A stretch of 64,000 nt of DNA, taken from Micractinium sp. NFX-FRZ. Taxonomy: Eukaryota > Chlorophyta > Trebouxiophyceae > Chlorellales > Chlorellaceae. The stretch lies in the NCBI GenBank assembly GCA_029339195.1, contig JAPTJF010000026.1, positions 186,001 to 250,000 on the forward strand, in the 5' to 3' direction. Position 1 is the stretch's first letter. Each line of letters begins with the position of its first letter. Below, in pieces: positions 21,982 through 33,300 of this stretch. The notes beneath the pieces are model-generated. The model searched no databases and had not been told where the DNA came from. It was given only the letters and a program-made list of their open reading frames with translations. The translations under genes and the position numbers were made by a program.

Positions 21982-22214
21982 CGTCTCTGGCTGTGCTGGG
22001 CTGCTGACACCCGATCCGCTTCTTGTGCGTGCCCCAAGCAGTAGAATATCTTCACTGATTGCGACGAAACAGCGAGACGGAGAGTTTTTGCGCTCTGGCT
22101 GAGCTGGCAGCGGAAACAAAGTGCCAGGACAGCCCGTCGTTGATTGCCTGCTCAGCGCCTTGCTCGCACCAATATCAGTGACAGCCAGAAGGACACAGTC
22201 TCAGCGCACACTGA
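21982..22214. promoter_or_regulatory. Shared divergent promoter region, CoaE / WTAP
   Basis: A 233-bp gap between divergent start codons must contain both core promoters. No specific element is identified. Confidence 0.45.
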
Positions 22215-23862
22215 ATGGTGCGCACTGCACAGTGCGCTTGGCGGGCTAGCAGGTCCACTGGCGACGGTGCAAATTCTCAGGATGGCCTGAATGGCGCTGC
22301 GCCCGCCGCCCGCTCACTGCTGCCTGCTGTCTCTGCCGCTCCCGCCCCGCCCCGCCTGCCCTGCCCCACGCCGCAGGCGGCACCGGCGGCACACGAGTGG
22401 GAGGCAGCATTCGAGCAAGAGCGGCATGGGGCACTGCGGGGCGCCGCGGGGCCGCTGACGCCTGTATTGGTTCTAGAGGAGCTGCGCAGGTGGGGGCGGA
22501 GGGCGTTTGCAGAGGCGAGTGAGTGGCACAGCGGGAGCGGGAGCGCTCTCACGCTGCGCTGCCCTGCATTTGCCAGCACACCGCCCATCCCGCCACTCCG
22601 CCGCCCCCTGACCCCTGCAGAGCACGCGCAGCAGAGCAGCAGCTGGCGGCGCAGCTGGCGCGGCTGCAGGCGCGCGAGGCCGGGCTGGCGGCCGCCGTGT
22701 GCCAGGCGCAGGCGGAGAACCTCACGCTCCGCCAAGCCTTGCACACAGCCAAGCAGGCAGCGGAGCCAAGCGTGGTGCAGCTGCGACAGCTTCTACTAGA
22801 TCCCGCCGTCAACCGGGAGTTCTCAGCGCTCAGAGCTGAGCTGGAGGCGCGGCTGCGGGAGCTGGCGGCGGCACAGATGGAGCTGCAGGCGCGGCAGTTT
22901 GGGCCGGAGCCGCTGCTGGGCAAGCTGGGCCAGCTGCAGGCGAGTGCTGCTGTGCGAGGCGCTGCGACAGCTCGGGGTTGGGGGCTGCTGCTGCTGCCGG
23001 GCAGCTGATGTTGTCCTGGTATGCTCATGCTGTCAACCACACTCTGCCCTACTGCCTGGGGTTGGGGCTCGTTCGTTGGGGCGGGGGCCTGCTCTGGGTT
23101 GCAGGCCGCCGGCGGCAGCCAAGGATGCGCGTCCATTGGGCTGGCTGCTGCCAGGGGGCGGGCTGTTGGTTGTGTGTCACAGGCTGTGTGTGTTCCATAC
23201 CCGTTTCTCATGCCCCTCTCTCCATGCCCCTCCTGCCTTGGCTGCAACAGGAGGAGAATGCGGACCTGCGGCGCCAGGTGGGCGACAGCCGGGCGCAGCA
23301 GCTGGAGCGGACGGTGGCGGCGGCGCGCGAGCAGCTGGAAGATGTGCGGCGAGTGAATGCAGGTGGGCACCTTACTGATTTGTCCTAGTTCTAGTAAGGG
23401 CTGATTGCTTTTTCCTGTTGTGTTTTGGCCAGCTCGCAGCCTGGTCGCGGTGTGTTCATTTGCGCTTGATGCGAGGGTGGCAGAGCGTGAGGACATGGCG
23501 GGTGGAATGAGTGCACAGGCGGGACGGAGGACATGGCAGGTGGATGGGCAAGTGAGTGAACGCAGGTGGCGGGAGGGCAATGTTTCTCTGAGCCTGTGTG
23601 TATAGGCGTGCAGCCTGTTGGTGCCCGTGCGGTGGCCAGACTGGGCGGGTCGCTTGGCCGCCCCGGCCCGCCGCATTTCCGCCTCGCCCCCTCCCCCCGC
23701 TGCCGCACACGCTCACACTCCCGCCCCTGGCACCCCTGGTGCCCCCCTTCCCCGCCTGCTGCAGAGATGGAGCAGCATGTGTTCTTGTTAGAGGGGCAGG
23801 CGGAGCAGCTGGCTGAGCAGCTGCTCATCTCCAAGCGCGGCAACGGCCCGCGCCCGCGCTAG
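22215..23862 (+). CDS. FIP37: WTAP/FIP37, m6A methyltransferase complex regulatory subunit
   Basis: Coiled-coil scaffold of the nuclear mRNA N6-adenosine methyltransferase complex, partner of the MTA/MTB (METTL3/14) heterodimer. Four exons give 267 aa: 22215-22489, 22621-22939, 23251-23362 and 23765-23862. The second intron has a GC donor (CAG|GCGAGT). The match to WTAP is positional: an AHEWEAAFEQE helix, then EPSVVQLRQLLLDPAVNREF, then MELQARQFGPE (aligning with the NDLSAWKFTPD region of animal WTAP), EENADLRRQVGDSRAQQLE, and EMEQHVFLLEGQAEQLAEQL. The C-terminus is short and lacks the Ser-rich tail of animal WTAP. The ATG at 22215 is in frame, but the first 50 residues look low-complexity and the true start could differ. 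No METTL3-like gene is in the window. Confidence 0.88.
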
Positions 23863-24969
23863 CCGGGCGTGCAGAGTTTCTATGTTGATGTCAACATGGG
23901 CAGCGGCGGCCTCCCGAACCCTTGCCGAGCCGCCCGAAAGATTGCACAAGCTTCTCCCAGTGGAACGTGGCCGCGTGCCGGCCAGGCCAGCCCGGCTGGG
24001 CAGCAACAAGCCCACGGCGGCCGAGGTTGGGCAGCGGAGCATGGGCGCATGCCAGCTGTGCACTGGCACCACACCGATGGCGCTTTCAGGGGCGCCGCAC
24101 TACCGCATCGGCTGTGCGTGCTCCCGTCCCCGCCCTGCAACCTGTGCTGCGCATGAGCATACATGTCTATGCGTGTTTGGCGTGACTTGCCGCGCTCATC
24201 TTTGGCCCCCACTTCCGCCTTCCTTCCATTGGTGGCGTACCCCCGCCTGTGACCCTCTCACCGCATCATGTAAACTGTGGCGGCAAGGGAGTGACCGACC
24301 AACAGTGCCAGGCAATTGTGCAGGATGCAGGTCAGCCAGCTCGACTCCAAACGCAGCCCCGGCAGCCGCCGACAGCCCCCATGCAGGCAGCACCGCTGCT
24401 GCCACTTTCTTCCCGCCCGCCGCCGCCCCCCCACGCCAAGGTTGCTCCTGCCTCCTGTGCACGTCAATCTCGCCTGAGCTCGCCAGGCGCTGAGCCCAGC
24501 TCAGCGCTCCTGCAGCTTCCGCGTGTCCAACCTGCGCCCTGCTTACCGTGATGGGCGCCTCCCTGTCGACTGCTGGCCTAGGCTGGGCCAGGGAGCGCCC
24601 AGGCAGTGAGGCAGAGCCAGGGGGTAACGGCTGGAAGCAGGGGCACGCCCACTCGGACACTTGGCCTGCTGGACCGCTGCCCGCCGAACTCTGCACGATG
24701 GGAGCCTTGGACGGGGGTGCAGGTGGGCAGAGGGATGGGACGGCCTGCCTTAGAGGCGGCAGCGGAGTGCAGGGGCTTGCTGCCGTCGCCGTGCTGCCGT
24801 GAGCGGCGGGCGGCACGTAGCTGCTGGCACCAGCAGACCACCGGCCCGTGTTCTCAACCTTGAACCCCGGGGGGCCCCACGCCTGGATTCCCCCTTGCCC
24901 CACAATCTATACATGCCAGCCCATGTGCGTTGCCCCACTTATGCATACGCTGCCCATGTTCCCATGCAG
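23863..24969. other. Intergenic, WTAP to P4H; possible first P4H exon
   Basis: Holds the WTAP 3'UTR, with a TGTAA poly(A) signal at 24269-24273. A candidate first exon for the next gene lies at 24698-24716 (MGALDG, phase 1, GT donor), which would join in frame to 24970. Other ATGs cannot be excluded. Confidence 0.4.
24269..24273 (+). terminator. Poly(A) signal TGTAA for WTAP
   Basis: First TGTAA after the WTAP stop, 407 nt downstream. Confidence 0.45.
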
Positions 24970-27900
24970 AGGAAGAGGGTGCGGTGGCGTGGCATTTCAG
25001 CGCTGCTGACCTGGCAGCCGCCGTGGGCACCGAGGGCCACCGCTGCGCCTCCCCAGCCTTCTCCCTGCCGCGGGCCTGTCTGCCGACCACCTGCAAGGGG
25101 CTGCTGTCGCAGCACCGCTGGTGCCTGGTGTGCGGCGTGGCCGGCCCTGGCGGCGGCGCGCTGTCCGTATCCGTGAGGGTGAGGCGGGGTGTGAGGGTGC
25201 CCGGGGCCAGGTCAGGCTGCAGATAGCAGCTGTGAGCAGGCAGCCTTGAGACATGCGCATGCGTAATTCTGTTTTGATACGTAAGTCATGTGCATAGCTG
25301 CTTTGCCCTGCCAAGCTTCACCAAGCCCCTGTCCCTGACCCAACCCCTGCCCCCGCCCCTGCCCGCCTCGCTCTCTCTGCCCCTGCAGTGGCTGGGTGGA
25401 CCCTCCTTCCCCTGCACCGACCGCCTCTCCATATGCTGAGCATTCTGAACAGTCCTTCTTCCCGTCGCTCTTTTTCTGGCTCTACCACTGCCCCTGCAGT
25501 GGCTGGGTGGACCCTCCTTTCCCGGCACCGACCGCCTCTCTATATGCTGAGCACTCTGAACAGTCCTTCTTCCCACCACTCTTTTTCTGGCTCTATCCCT
25601 GCCCCTGCAGTGGCTGGGCGGCCCCTCCTTCCCCGGCACCGACCGCCTCTCCGTGTGCTGTGAGCTGGCGCTGGGCGTGCGCTGCCTGGACGAGGGAGGG
25701 CGCCAGCTGTGCAGCGGGCGGCAGTGGGTGCAGCACGCGTTCAATGCCTGCCAGCCGGAGGCAGGTGCGCAATACAACTGGCCTTGCTGGGGCCTGCACT
25801 CCATTCCAGAGATGCCTTGGGCACGCAGCCTGGCCTGCCTGCCTGCCCGCCTTCCGCCTTGTCTTGATTTCTGGATGCATGCCAGCCGGAGGAAAGTGCT
25901 GCAGCTGCCTCCGTTGCCTTGCTAGGCCTCAAAGTCGTCCTGAAGTGCATGCCAGCCCAGGCGGGCATTTGGCTTGGCAGCCTGCCTGCCTGCCTGCTTG
26001 CCTGCCGTCAACCCTGTCCGGTTTGTCCGAGTGCTGGCCTGCCTCCTCACTCGCCCTTCTGCTTTACCCAAGCCTCACAGCCACCCCACAGAAGGCACAC
26101 TCAACCCAGTCTGCTTCCGCCCCTGCCCTCCCTGCAAGCCTCCCACGTGTGCAGCCGTGCCCGGCCTGGGGGGCTGCCCGCAGGACCTGGGGGCATGCCA
26201 CACGGTGAGGTTGGAATTGCAGCTGGAGGGCGCCGCCGCCCACGTGCAGGTGAGCAGGGAACCGGAAGGGGCATTGGGTGTGTGCGGGCCACTGCCTCAG
26301 GACTGAAGGGGGGATGCCACCGCGTGAGGGGTAAGGTCTAACTGCAGGCGGGGTGCTTTGCACGCGCAGGTCGAGAGGAGGGAGGGATGGGGATACTGGC
26401 ATTCAGATGTGGGTGCCACAGTGTGGGTGGGGATGCACCATGGGGATGCCACCGGTGTGAAAGCGTTAGGAGTGGGGCTGCAAACCGAGGGCTGCTGCCC
26501 GTGCACAGATGGGGGAAAGAGGGAGAGAGGGGAGGGGTTTGGAGGATGACCGCTAGCCAGGACTTCTAAGACAGTGCCGCTGCATGAGGGCAAAGAAGTG
26601 TGCTTGCCAGCCGGAGGATCAACCACAGCATGGCAGGTCGCTGCGCTGGCACCGTGCTGCGCTGTGCTGTGCCGCCCACCAGCCACCACTGCGCAGGCGC
26701 CCCTGCTCGTGCTGGCGTTGCACGAAGCGCCCTTGATGTTCAGCACCAGCAATGAACCCTGCCTGCCTGCCCTGTCCCTGCCCTGCCCCCACCCACCCAC
26801 CAGTGCTGTGCGCGCTGCACCCCCTGCTGAGCAGGCCCCGCTGCCCGCGCTGGTTGTGCACGAGGCGCCTGTGGTGCTGAAGGTCAGCGAAGACCCCTGC
26901 CTGCTCCTGGCAGATGGCTTCCTGTCGCCCCAGGTGAACACAAAAGAGGGGAAACACCACACGCAAAACAAGAATACGCAACAAACTAGATGCACATGGC
27001 TGCTTGCTTGCTAGCTTGTTGTGCGTTGGGGCCATGGCAAGCCACTGGCCGCAAACCAGGTGCGGCCCTTGGGAAGCCGACTCCGCACAGAGCTGAGCTT
27101 CCCATGATCTCACCCGACCCCTCTGTGGCCACCTTGCCGCCTCTGCAGGAGTGTGCCGACGTCCGTGGGCTGGCAGGTCCGCTGCTGAAGCGCAGCAAGG
27201 TGTCTTCAGGTGGGTGCGCGGATAATCGGTGGAGGTTGCTGTATGTAGGGGGGAGGGGAAGGGAGGGGTGCCACCAGTGGGGAGGTGATGCAGGTCTGAG
27301 CTGCGGGGAGGCAGGGTGGTCACAGTCCAGCCCTGCCTCTGGCGATTCGCCACCTGGCCGCACCACCTCCTGCCTCCTCCTTTCTGCCACAGGCAAGCAG
27401 GCCCTGCCTGTGACCCCCCTGGGGCGCCTGTCCCACAGCCGGCGTCGGCCAGCCCACCCCCAGGCTTGTCCACGTGTCGCATGCCCCTCCCGCCACCGAA
27501 TGGCCCACTCCCCCCCTCTTCTGTGCCCTCCCCCCAGGCGACGAGACCCCGCTGCGCACCTCGTGGGGAACCTTCTTCACTGGGGGCACCGCCCACCACC
27601 CGGTGGCCGCACACCTGGACGAGCGGGTGGCTGAGCTGGCGCGGGTGGCGTGCGGGGCGGAGGGGCGGCGCCCGCTGGTGCTGGGGGAGGCGACGCAGGT
27701 GGTGAAATACGACCCCGGACAGGTGAGCAGTCTATATGTTGCAGTGATTGGCTGTAACTTTTGGGGGGGAGACCAGGTGGGCCACACAGGTGATGAAGCA
27801 CGACCCAGGCCAGGTGGGCTTCCTGTGTTGCACTGTTTGGCTATATGCTTCACGCGGGAGAACAGGCCGGCCAGGTGGGCTCCCGGTGTTTCTTTTCCAA

Positions 27901-29246
27901 ACGGCTCCAAGCTTGCAGCTGTTCTCTGCTTTGCGGTCCAGGTGCGGGTAGTGGTGAAGAACGAGGGCGCAGCGGTGTCCTTCCCTCCCCTCCCGCCCAT
28001 GCCTCTCTACCTCAGCCCTCCCCACCCAACAATCCCTTTGCCCCCTGCCAGTTTTACGCGCTGCACATGGACAACCGGGCGGGCGACTGCGCCAGGCGGG
28101 CGGCCACCGTCATGATCTACCTCAGGCACGCCCCCGTGAATTCACAGCACAGTGTTGCTTTGGGGCTTGGAAGGCAGCAGTTGGTCTGCCTCAGACATGT
28201 CCCAGTCAGATGTTGGTTGTGGCTGTGGTTCTGCAAAACAACCTGAACCCAATAACGGAGCCAAGCCTGATTCCAGTGCGGGGCACATGCTATCCGGAGT
28301 GGGGGCTGTTGGGGGCGGGGCCGGACACTCTTGTTTGGTCCCTGTGCCCAGGCACACGCCTCGCACTCAGGCCGCGCCCTGCGCTCTCTCCACCCGGTCG
28401 CCCACCCACTCTTCCTTCCTTGCTTTTAACCCAACCGCCATGCAGCGATGTGGAGGCCGGCGGCGCCACCAGCTTCCCCCGCTCATCTGGCTACCCCCTC
28501 AGCCGTGCCCTGGAGGCCTGCGCTGCCGGCTGGCGCAACGAACCCGCCGCTCCCGACACGCCGCCCCCCGCCCCGCTGGCGCGCGGCAGCGGCAGCGGTG
28601 CTGGGCAGCGGGGATCCAAACAGTCCAAGCATCAGCAGCAGGAGGAGGAGCAGCAGCCGGCGGGGCTGCGCATTGAACCTCGAGAGGGGCGGGCGGTCAT
28701 CTTCTGGTGGGTGGGGGCAGGGTGACAGCATTCCGATGTTGCATCAGGGGTGGGTGAAATGGCGCATGCAGGCGTATGATGGATAGCAGGGGCGGGCAGT
28801 CCCTTTCAGGCTGTGGTGGTGTGCCATGCGTGAACAGGGGACGCTAAGTGCGTGAACGAGCGGCAGGCACGCGTGTCCGGGAGAGTGGAGCAGCCGTTTC
28901 CTGGATTGTGTCTGTGCCAGGATGTCGGGTGGCGCCCTTGTTACACCCCTTGTGCCATCCTATGCCGCAGGTCCCGCCTGCCTAGCGGGGAGGACGACAA
29001 GTCTCGGCCTGCCTTGGGGTCTGCTGGAGCAAGGCCGTCAAACTCCCTCCTTTTGTATTCTGCTGCCCATCACATCTGCCATCCTCACTGTGTGTTTGTG
29101 TTGCTGTTGCCTTGCACCCCACCCGATGCCGCAGGTCCCGCCTGCCCGGCGGGGAGGAGGACAAGTGCTCTATCCACGAGGCTCAAAAGGTGGTGCGTGG
29201 CACCAAGTGGATCTGCACCCGTTGGTGCCGGGAGTCGGAGAAGTGA
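24970..29246 (+). CDS. P4H: Prolyl 4-hydroxylase alpha-like 2OG-Fe(II) oxygenase, 5' end unresolved
   Basis: Hydroxylates peptidyl proline using Fe(II), ascorbate, O2 and 2-oxoglutarate, normally in the ER/Golgi. Nine exons join in frame for about 416 aa: 24970-25178, 25611-25764, 26155-26249, 26835-26933, 27149-27209, 27538-27722, 28052-28125, 28446-28706 and 29135-29246. The catalytic core is clear: LADGFLSPQECADVRGLA, then LRTSWGTFF, YDPGQFYALHMDN (HxD iron ligands), MIYLSDVEAGGATSFP, EGRAVIFW, and SIHEAQKVVRGTKW (distal His and 2OG-binding Lys). A Gln/Glu-rich insert of about 60 aa interrupts the core before EGRAVIFW. The first about 140 residues are Cys-rich and unfamiliar. The intron after 28125 has a GC donor; only this restores the conserved YLSDVE. 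No signal peptide is seen in the resolved part. Confidence 0.85.
25381..25650 (+). repeat. Triplicated acceptor and start of P4H exon 2
   Basis: A unit of about 110 bp starting CCCCTGCAGTGGCTGGG occurs at 25381, 25491 and 25602. Only the third copy continues as coding exon (25611). The first two lead to frame-breaking sequence. Confidence 0.9.
26698..26933 (+). repeat. Decoy copy of P4H exon 4
   Basis: 26698-26768 reads APLLVLALHEAPLMFSTSNE after a CAG acceptor and resembles the real exon at 26835-26933 (APLPALVVHEAPVVLKVSED), 137 bp downstream. Confidence 0.8.
27697..27889 (+). repeat. Degenerate copies of P4H exon 6 donor edge
   Basis: The exon end coding for QVVKYDPGQ plus donor (27697-27729) recurs at 27789-27822 (as QVMKHDPGQ) and weakly at 27865-27889. 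Confidence 0.7.
28968..29170 (+). repeat. Decoy copy of the last P4H exon start
   Basis: GCCGCAG followed by SRLPSGEDDKS at 28971 copies the true acceptor and SRLPGGEEDKC at 29135. The copy omits the IHEAQKV iron-ligand segment. Confidence 0.85.
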
Positions 29247-30344
29247 GGGGGGAGCTCCAGGTGCTGGCAAGAGATCGGCAAAGGCCTGCTCAAGTAAAGC
29301 CAGGCACTGGCATGCCCTGCCAGGCATGCTCAACCAAAGCCAGGTGCTGGCTTGTTCTGTGCAAGGCCTGCCGCGCTGCTGGCGGCTGGAAGGCCGGCGG
29401 TACACTGAGTAGGCTGCACCTGCCTGCGATCCATCCATGATGCAATAACTTTACTCTGCGGGCCTCCTTTCCCTTGCAATAAAAGTCATTGAATTGCTGT
29501 GTGCTGCCTGTTGCTCGGCCGCTGAGGCGAGCGGTGCTTCTTGCGTGTAATCAGCATGTAACATCATCAGTTGCCGCCAGCAGCCGGCACCACGCTTCCA
29601 GGCTGATCACGTTCGTGATGATGCATGCTTTACAGCTGTTCACATATGCGTAATGTGGTGCGGCAGTCTGGCTGCAGCGGAACTTGAGCTGGATCTTGCG
29701 ACACACTGTGGCACAGAACCCCCGGGCTGTGGCTCAGGCTGCACCGTGCGTCCTCCTTGCTGAGCGTGCCAAGGCCGATTGCTCGGCCAATCGCTCGCTC
29801 CGAGCCGACCGAGCGATCACTCTGGCCACGGAGTTACCTGCAACTGTGACCCAGTGCCGTCATCAGGTGGCACCATGGCCAGCCGTGATGTGCAGCTCGC
29901 GGCAGCGGCGGCCGTTGCTGGGCTAGGCGGCCACACACCACACTGCCCCATCGCACATGGCATGTCACTCCAGTTTGGCAGCGTTCCCTCACTGCAAGCT
30001 GCCGCCAGGCGTGTTGAGAACGTTATCAACAACACATGCATCGCTGTGGTAGTAGAGTGCGTGGTGATGAGCAGCAGGGCGAGGCAGCGGCGCCGGCGCC
30101 TGGCCGGCTCCGGCGGTGACCCGCATGTGGTGCCACCAGAGTCGGCCAGGAGGTGATGCGCTGGTGACGAGTATGGTTTGTGGACGAATAGCTCATGTGA
30201 TTCTGCAGTGCTTGCTTGCTTCAAGCTTCGAAGCGCGTTGCGCATCCACGTCACCGCGCTGGCAGGAAAAGTGGCTGGCGACCTTGGTTGCGGCTTTCAT
30301 GCCCTCGCATCGTGCATTTGAAGGCCGTCAAACTCGCAGCAAAC
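29247..30344. other. Intergenic, P4H to Skeletor-like gene
   Basis: About 1.1 kb. Two TGTAA signals (29546-29550, 29557-29561) probably end the P4H transcript. A foldback with arms 29777-29786 and 29809-29818 and a nested 5-bp stem lies mid-region. No open frame shows protein-like composition. Confidence 0.5.
29546..29550 (+). terminator. Poly(A) signal TGTAA for P4H
   Basis: TGTAA lies 300 nt after the stop, with a second copy at 29557-29561. Confidence 0.5.
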
Positions 30345-33300
30345 ATGCAGGCAGCCCAGCAACGAGCTGCAACACTGGCCCTGTGCCTGGCGGTCGTGAT
30401 GTTGTCTACGGCGCCCCAGGGTGCGTGCTGGGCTCGCTAGGCGCTGCTTCGGCAGCCAGGGAGCAAGGGAGAAGACAGTCCAGCCAGCTTCCGGGGCTGC
30501 TTCCCTCGCCTCGGTGCTCACGCAGTACCCGGTGCACCTGCTCCACACACATCGCGTGCACGCCTGCATTCTTTGCCAGCTGGTGCCCGCAATGGTCAAT
30601 GCCGCCCTCCCTGACCCTCCATACACCAGAACCCCAGCAACCCCCTTATTTCTGAGCCTCCTTGTACCAGCACCCCCCTGGCAACCCCTGTCTTTGACCC
30701 TCCTTGTACCAGCCCTCCCTCCCTGGCTGACCCCCCGCGTACCAGCACTCCTTCACGCCTGCTGCAGCCAGGGCGCAGTGCCCCACCGCCGACTCCCCGT
30801 ACGTGCGATTCTCTGGGGCGCTAACAGAGATGGAGCATGATGTCAGGTGAGATCGTCTCCTTTCTTTTGGGCCCCCCTCTGTGAGACGGCAGCATGACGG
30901 CTCCTTGGCATGCAGAGCCGGCAGCGCCAGGCCAACTGCGGCCCACTTTACCGCCTTGGCCCGGCCTTGCCAACGCGCGCTGATCGCCAAGCACCTGCAC
31001 CGCTTACTAAGCAGTACCCAACACAGCCACACCGCCCCCTCGGCCCCTTGAGCTAAACCGGCACCAGTGTGTGCCCCCGCTTGCGCTGCCGGTGGCGCGT
31101 CCCAAGCCGGCTGTCTTAGAAACCTGCACCCTGGATTCTTCATCCCAAACTGCCGCCCTGACGCTTCTACCATTACCATGACATGCATGCTGTGCTGACA
31201 TCAGCGGCACGCTGACCATTCTGGACGACTGCACAGCCGAGGTGCGGGACTTCACGTACGACGGCAACGCCCCAGCAGCCTACTGGTGAGGAAGCCTGCC
31301 CTACTCCAACTGTGCCTTACCCTCCAGCCTTACCCTTCAGACTAGCCAGCCTTGTCTACGTGTCAATCAACATATCTTGGCGGGGGCAGGCGTTGCCAGT
31401 CCCAGACAGAGCGCCCGTCACGACAGCCGCCCCGCCCGCCCTGCGCGCGCGCCCGCGTACCTGCTCGCCCGCCCGCTCAGCCGGCCAGACAGAGACCCAA
31501 GGCTCGTGTGGATTCCTGGGTCGCTATGCACTGTCACCGTCATCGCTGCCTCTGACCGCACCTCTCTCTCCGCCCTGCGCTCTCATGTGCCCCATGCGCA
31601 GGTGGGGAGCTCCCTCCACCGACAACAGCGACATCCGCCAGAACGGCAGGCGCATCGCCGACATGCGGGTGGATCAGTCCTATGGGGGGGAGACGGTGGG
31701 CGGGGCAGGGGCGGGGCAGGGGTAAGGCTTGGGGGGCTGGGCGGGACGGGGCTGGGCTGGGACCGGTTCGATCCAAGGTGAAAGGCTCCCCCCACAGCCT
31801 GCTTCACTGCGCAGCAGCACAGGGGAAGAAGTCAAGACGAGTTGTGGGGGAAATGAGCAATCACGGGGGGCCAGGCAGGTGCATTTGCAACACGCGGGTC
31901 AATCGAAGTTGACGGGGAGGCGGTGGGTGGGACAAGGGTGGGTGGGCTACTAGCTAAGCGAGGGCTGGCCAATACCAGCCGTGCGGGGCAGGGTGTGTCA
32001 GCGGCAGTGGCCGCCCATGTGCCCACTGGCAGTGGGCGGGTGGGGACGCAAATGAGTTGACAGGCAGGACGGGCCAAGCAGGCAGGGCCCGCTCGCCCAC
32101 CTGCGCAGCTAGCCGACCCTGCACCTCGGCCCAACCCTCCGGCCTACCCACCGACCCCCCTTGCCCTCACCCCCGGCGCAGATCACCTTCACGCTCTCCC
32201 CAGGCCTCTCCTGGTCTGAGTTCCCAGTCATCACGCTGTGGTGTGAAGACTTCTATGCAGACTTTGGCCACGTGGAGATAAAGCCAGGCGGGTGCCAGCA
32301 GGGCACTGCCATGCTGGCACCAGCGGGCACTGCCATGCTGGCACCAGCTGGGTGCTGCCTGCCTGCAACACTCCCCTGCCCGCTCCTGCCTGCGTCTGCT
32401 TGCTCACGTGGCCCCTACCCCAACACCCCTTGTGTTGCAGCCACCGTTGCCACCCCAGCCGCCCCAGCCGCCCCAGCCACCCCAGCTGCGCCTGCCCCTG
32501 CTGTTGATGAGGCGCCGCCCGTGGCGGACAGGGGCCTGGGCCTGGCAAACTGTATCGAGCTGCTGCCAGGCTTCTTCAACCTGCACTACGAGGTAAGCTT
32601 ACTCACTGCTTGCTTTCACCTGCGTCGTGTCTTTGTCCTGCACTGATTCAGCCTGTGCCTGAGGACAGCAGCAAGAGGGTGGCACAGTGTGGAACACGGC
32701 ATGCTGGCTTCCCCCTTTCTGCTGCCGTGTGGTGTCACAGGTGGAAGAGGGCACGCTGACGCTGGCGCTGGAGGGGCGTGCGGGCGGCGACAACCGCTGG
32801 CTAGGGTTTGGGTTCTCCCAGCCCAATGCCACTGACGTGCTCATGCCGGGCGCAGATGCTGTTGTAGGTGAGCAGGGCTGTGCCTGGGGTCGGTGGAAAG
32901 GAAGCAGAGTAGGCGAGTGTCATTGCTGCAATGCATGCTGGGTGGCCCCCGGAATTTGCCGGGCAGCCAGCCAGAGGGGGAGTCATGCCAGCTGGCAGTG
33001 CTCCGCAGCGGCTGGTCCGCAGTGTATATAAGGACGTGGTGCCCCACTGAACATTCTTCCTTCCGGCACGCCTTGTTTTCACCCCGTGCAGTCGGCATGG
33101 TGGCGGGCCAGTGCTTTGCCCTCGACTACCAGCTGCAGAGCCGCTCACAGTGCAGCTACACAGAGCGGCAGGGCGTGTGCCCTGATGCCGGGCTGTCTGG
33201 CGACCCTGGCACAAACCAGGTGCAGCTGCTGTCCTGCGAAAAGGTGGGTGGGGCGCGCCGCTGCTGGCTCCCCGTGGAATTGAAATGTAATTGATTGATT

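Noticed and set aside
29684..30156. Open frames between the P4H and Skeletor-like genes
   Set aside because: No conserved motif, overlapping frames on both strands and no plausible exon structure.
31762..31775. GGTTCGATCC resembling a tRNA B box
   Set aside because: No A box, no acceptor or anticodon stem can be formed upstream, and it lies in an intron of the Skeletor-like gene.
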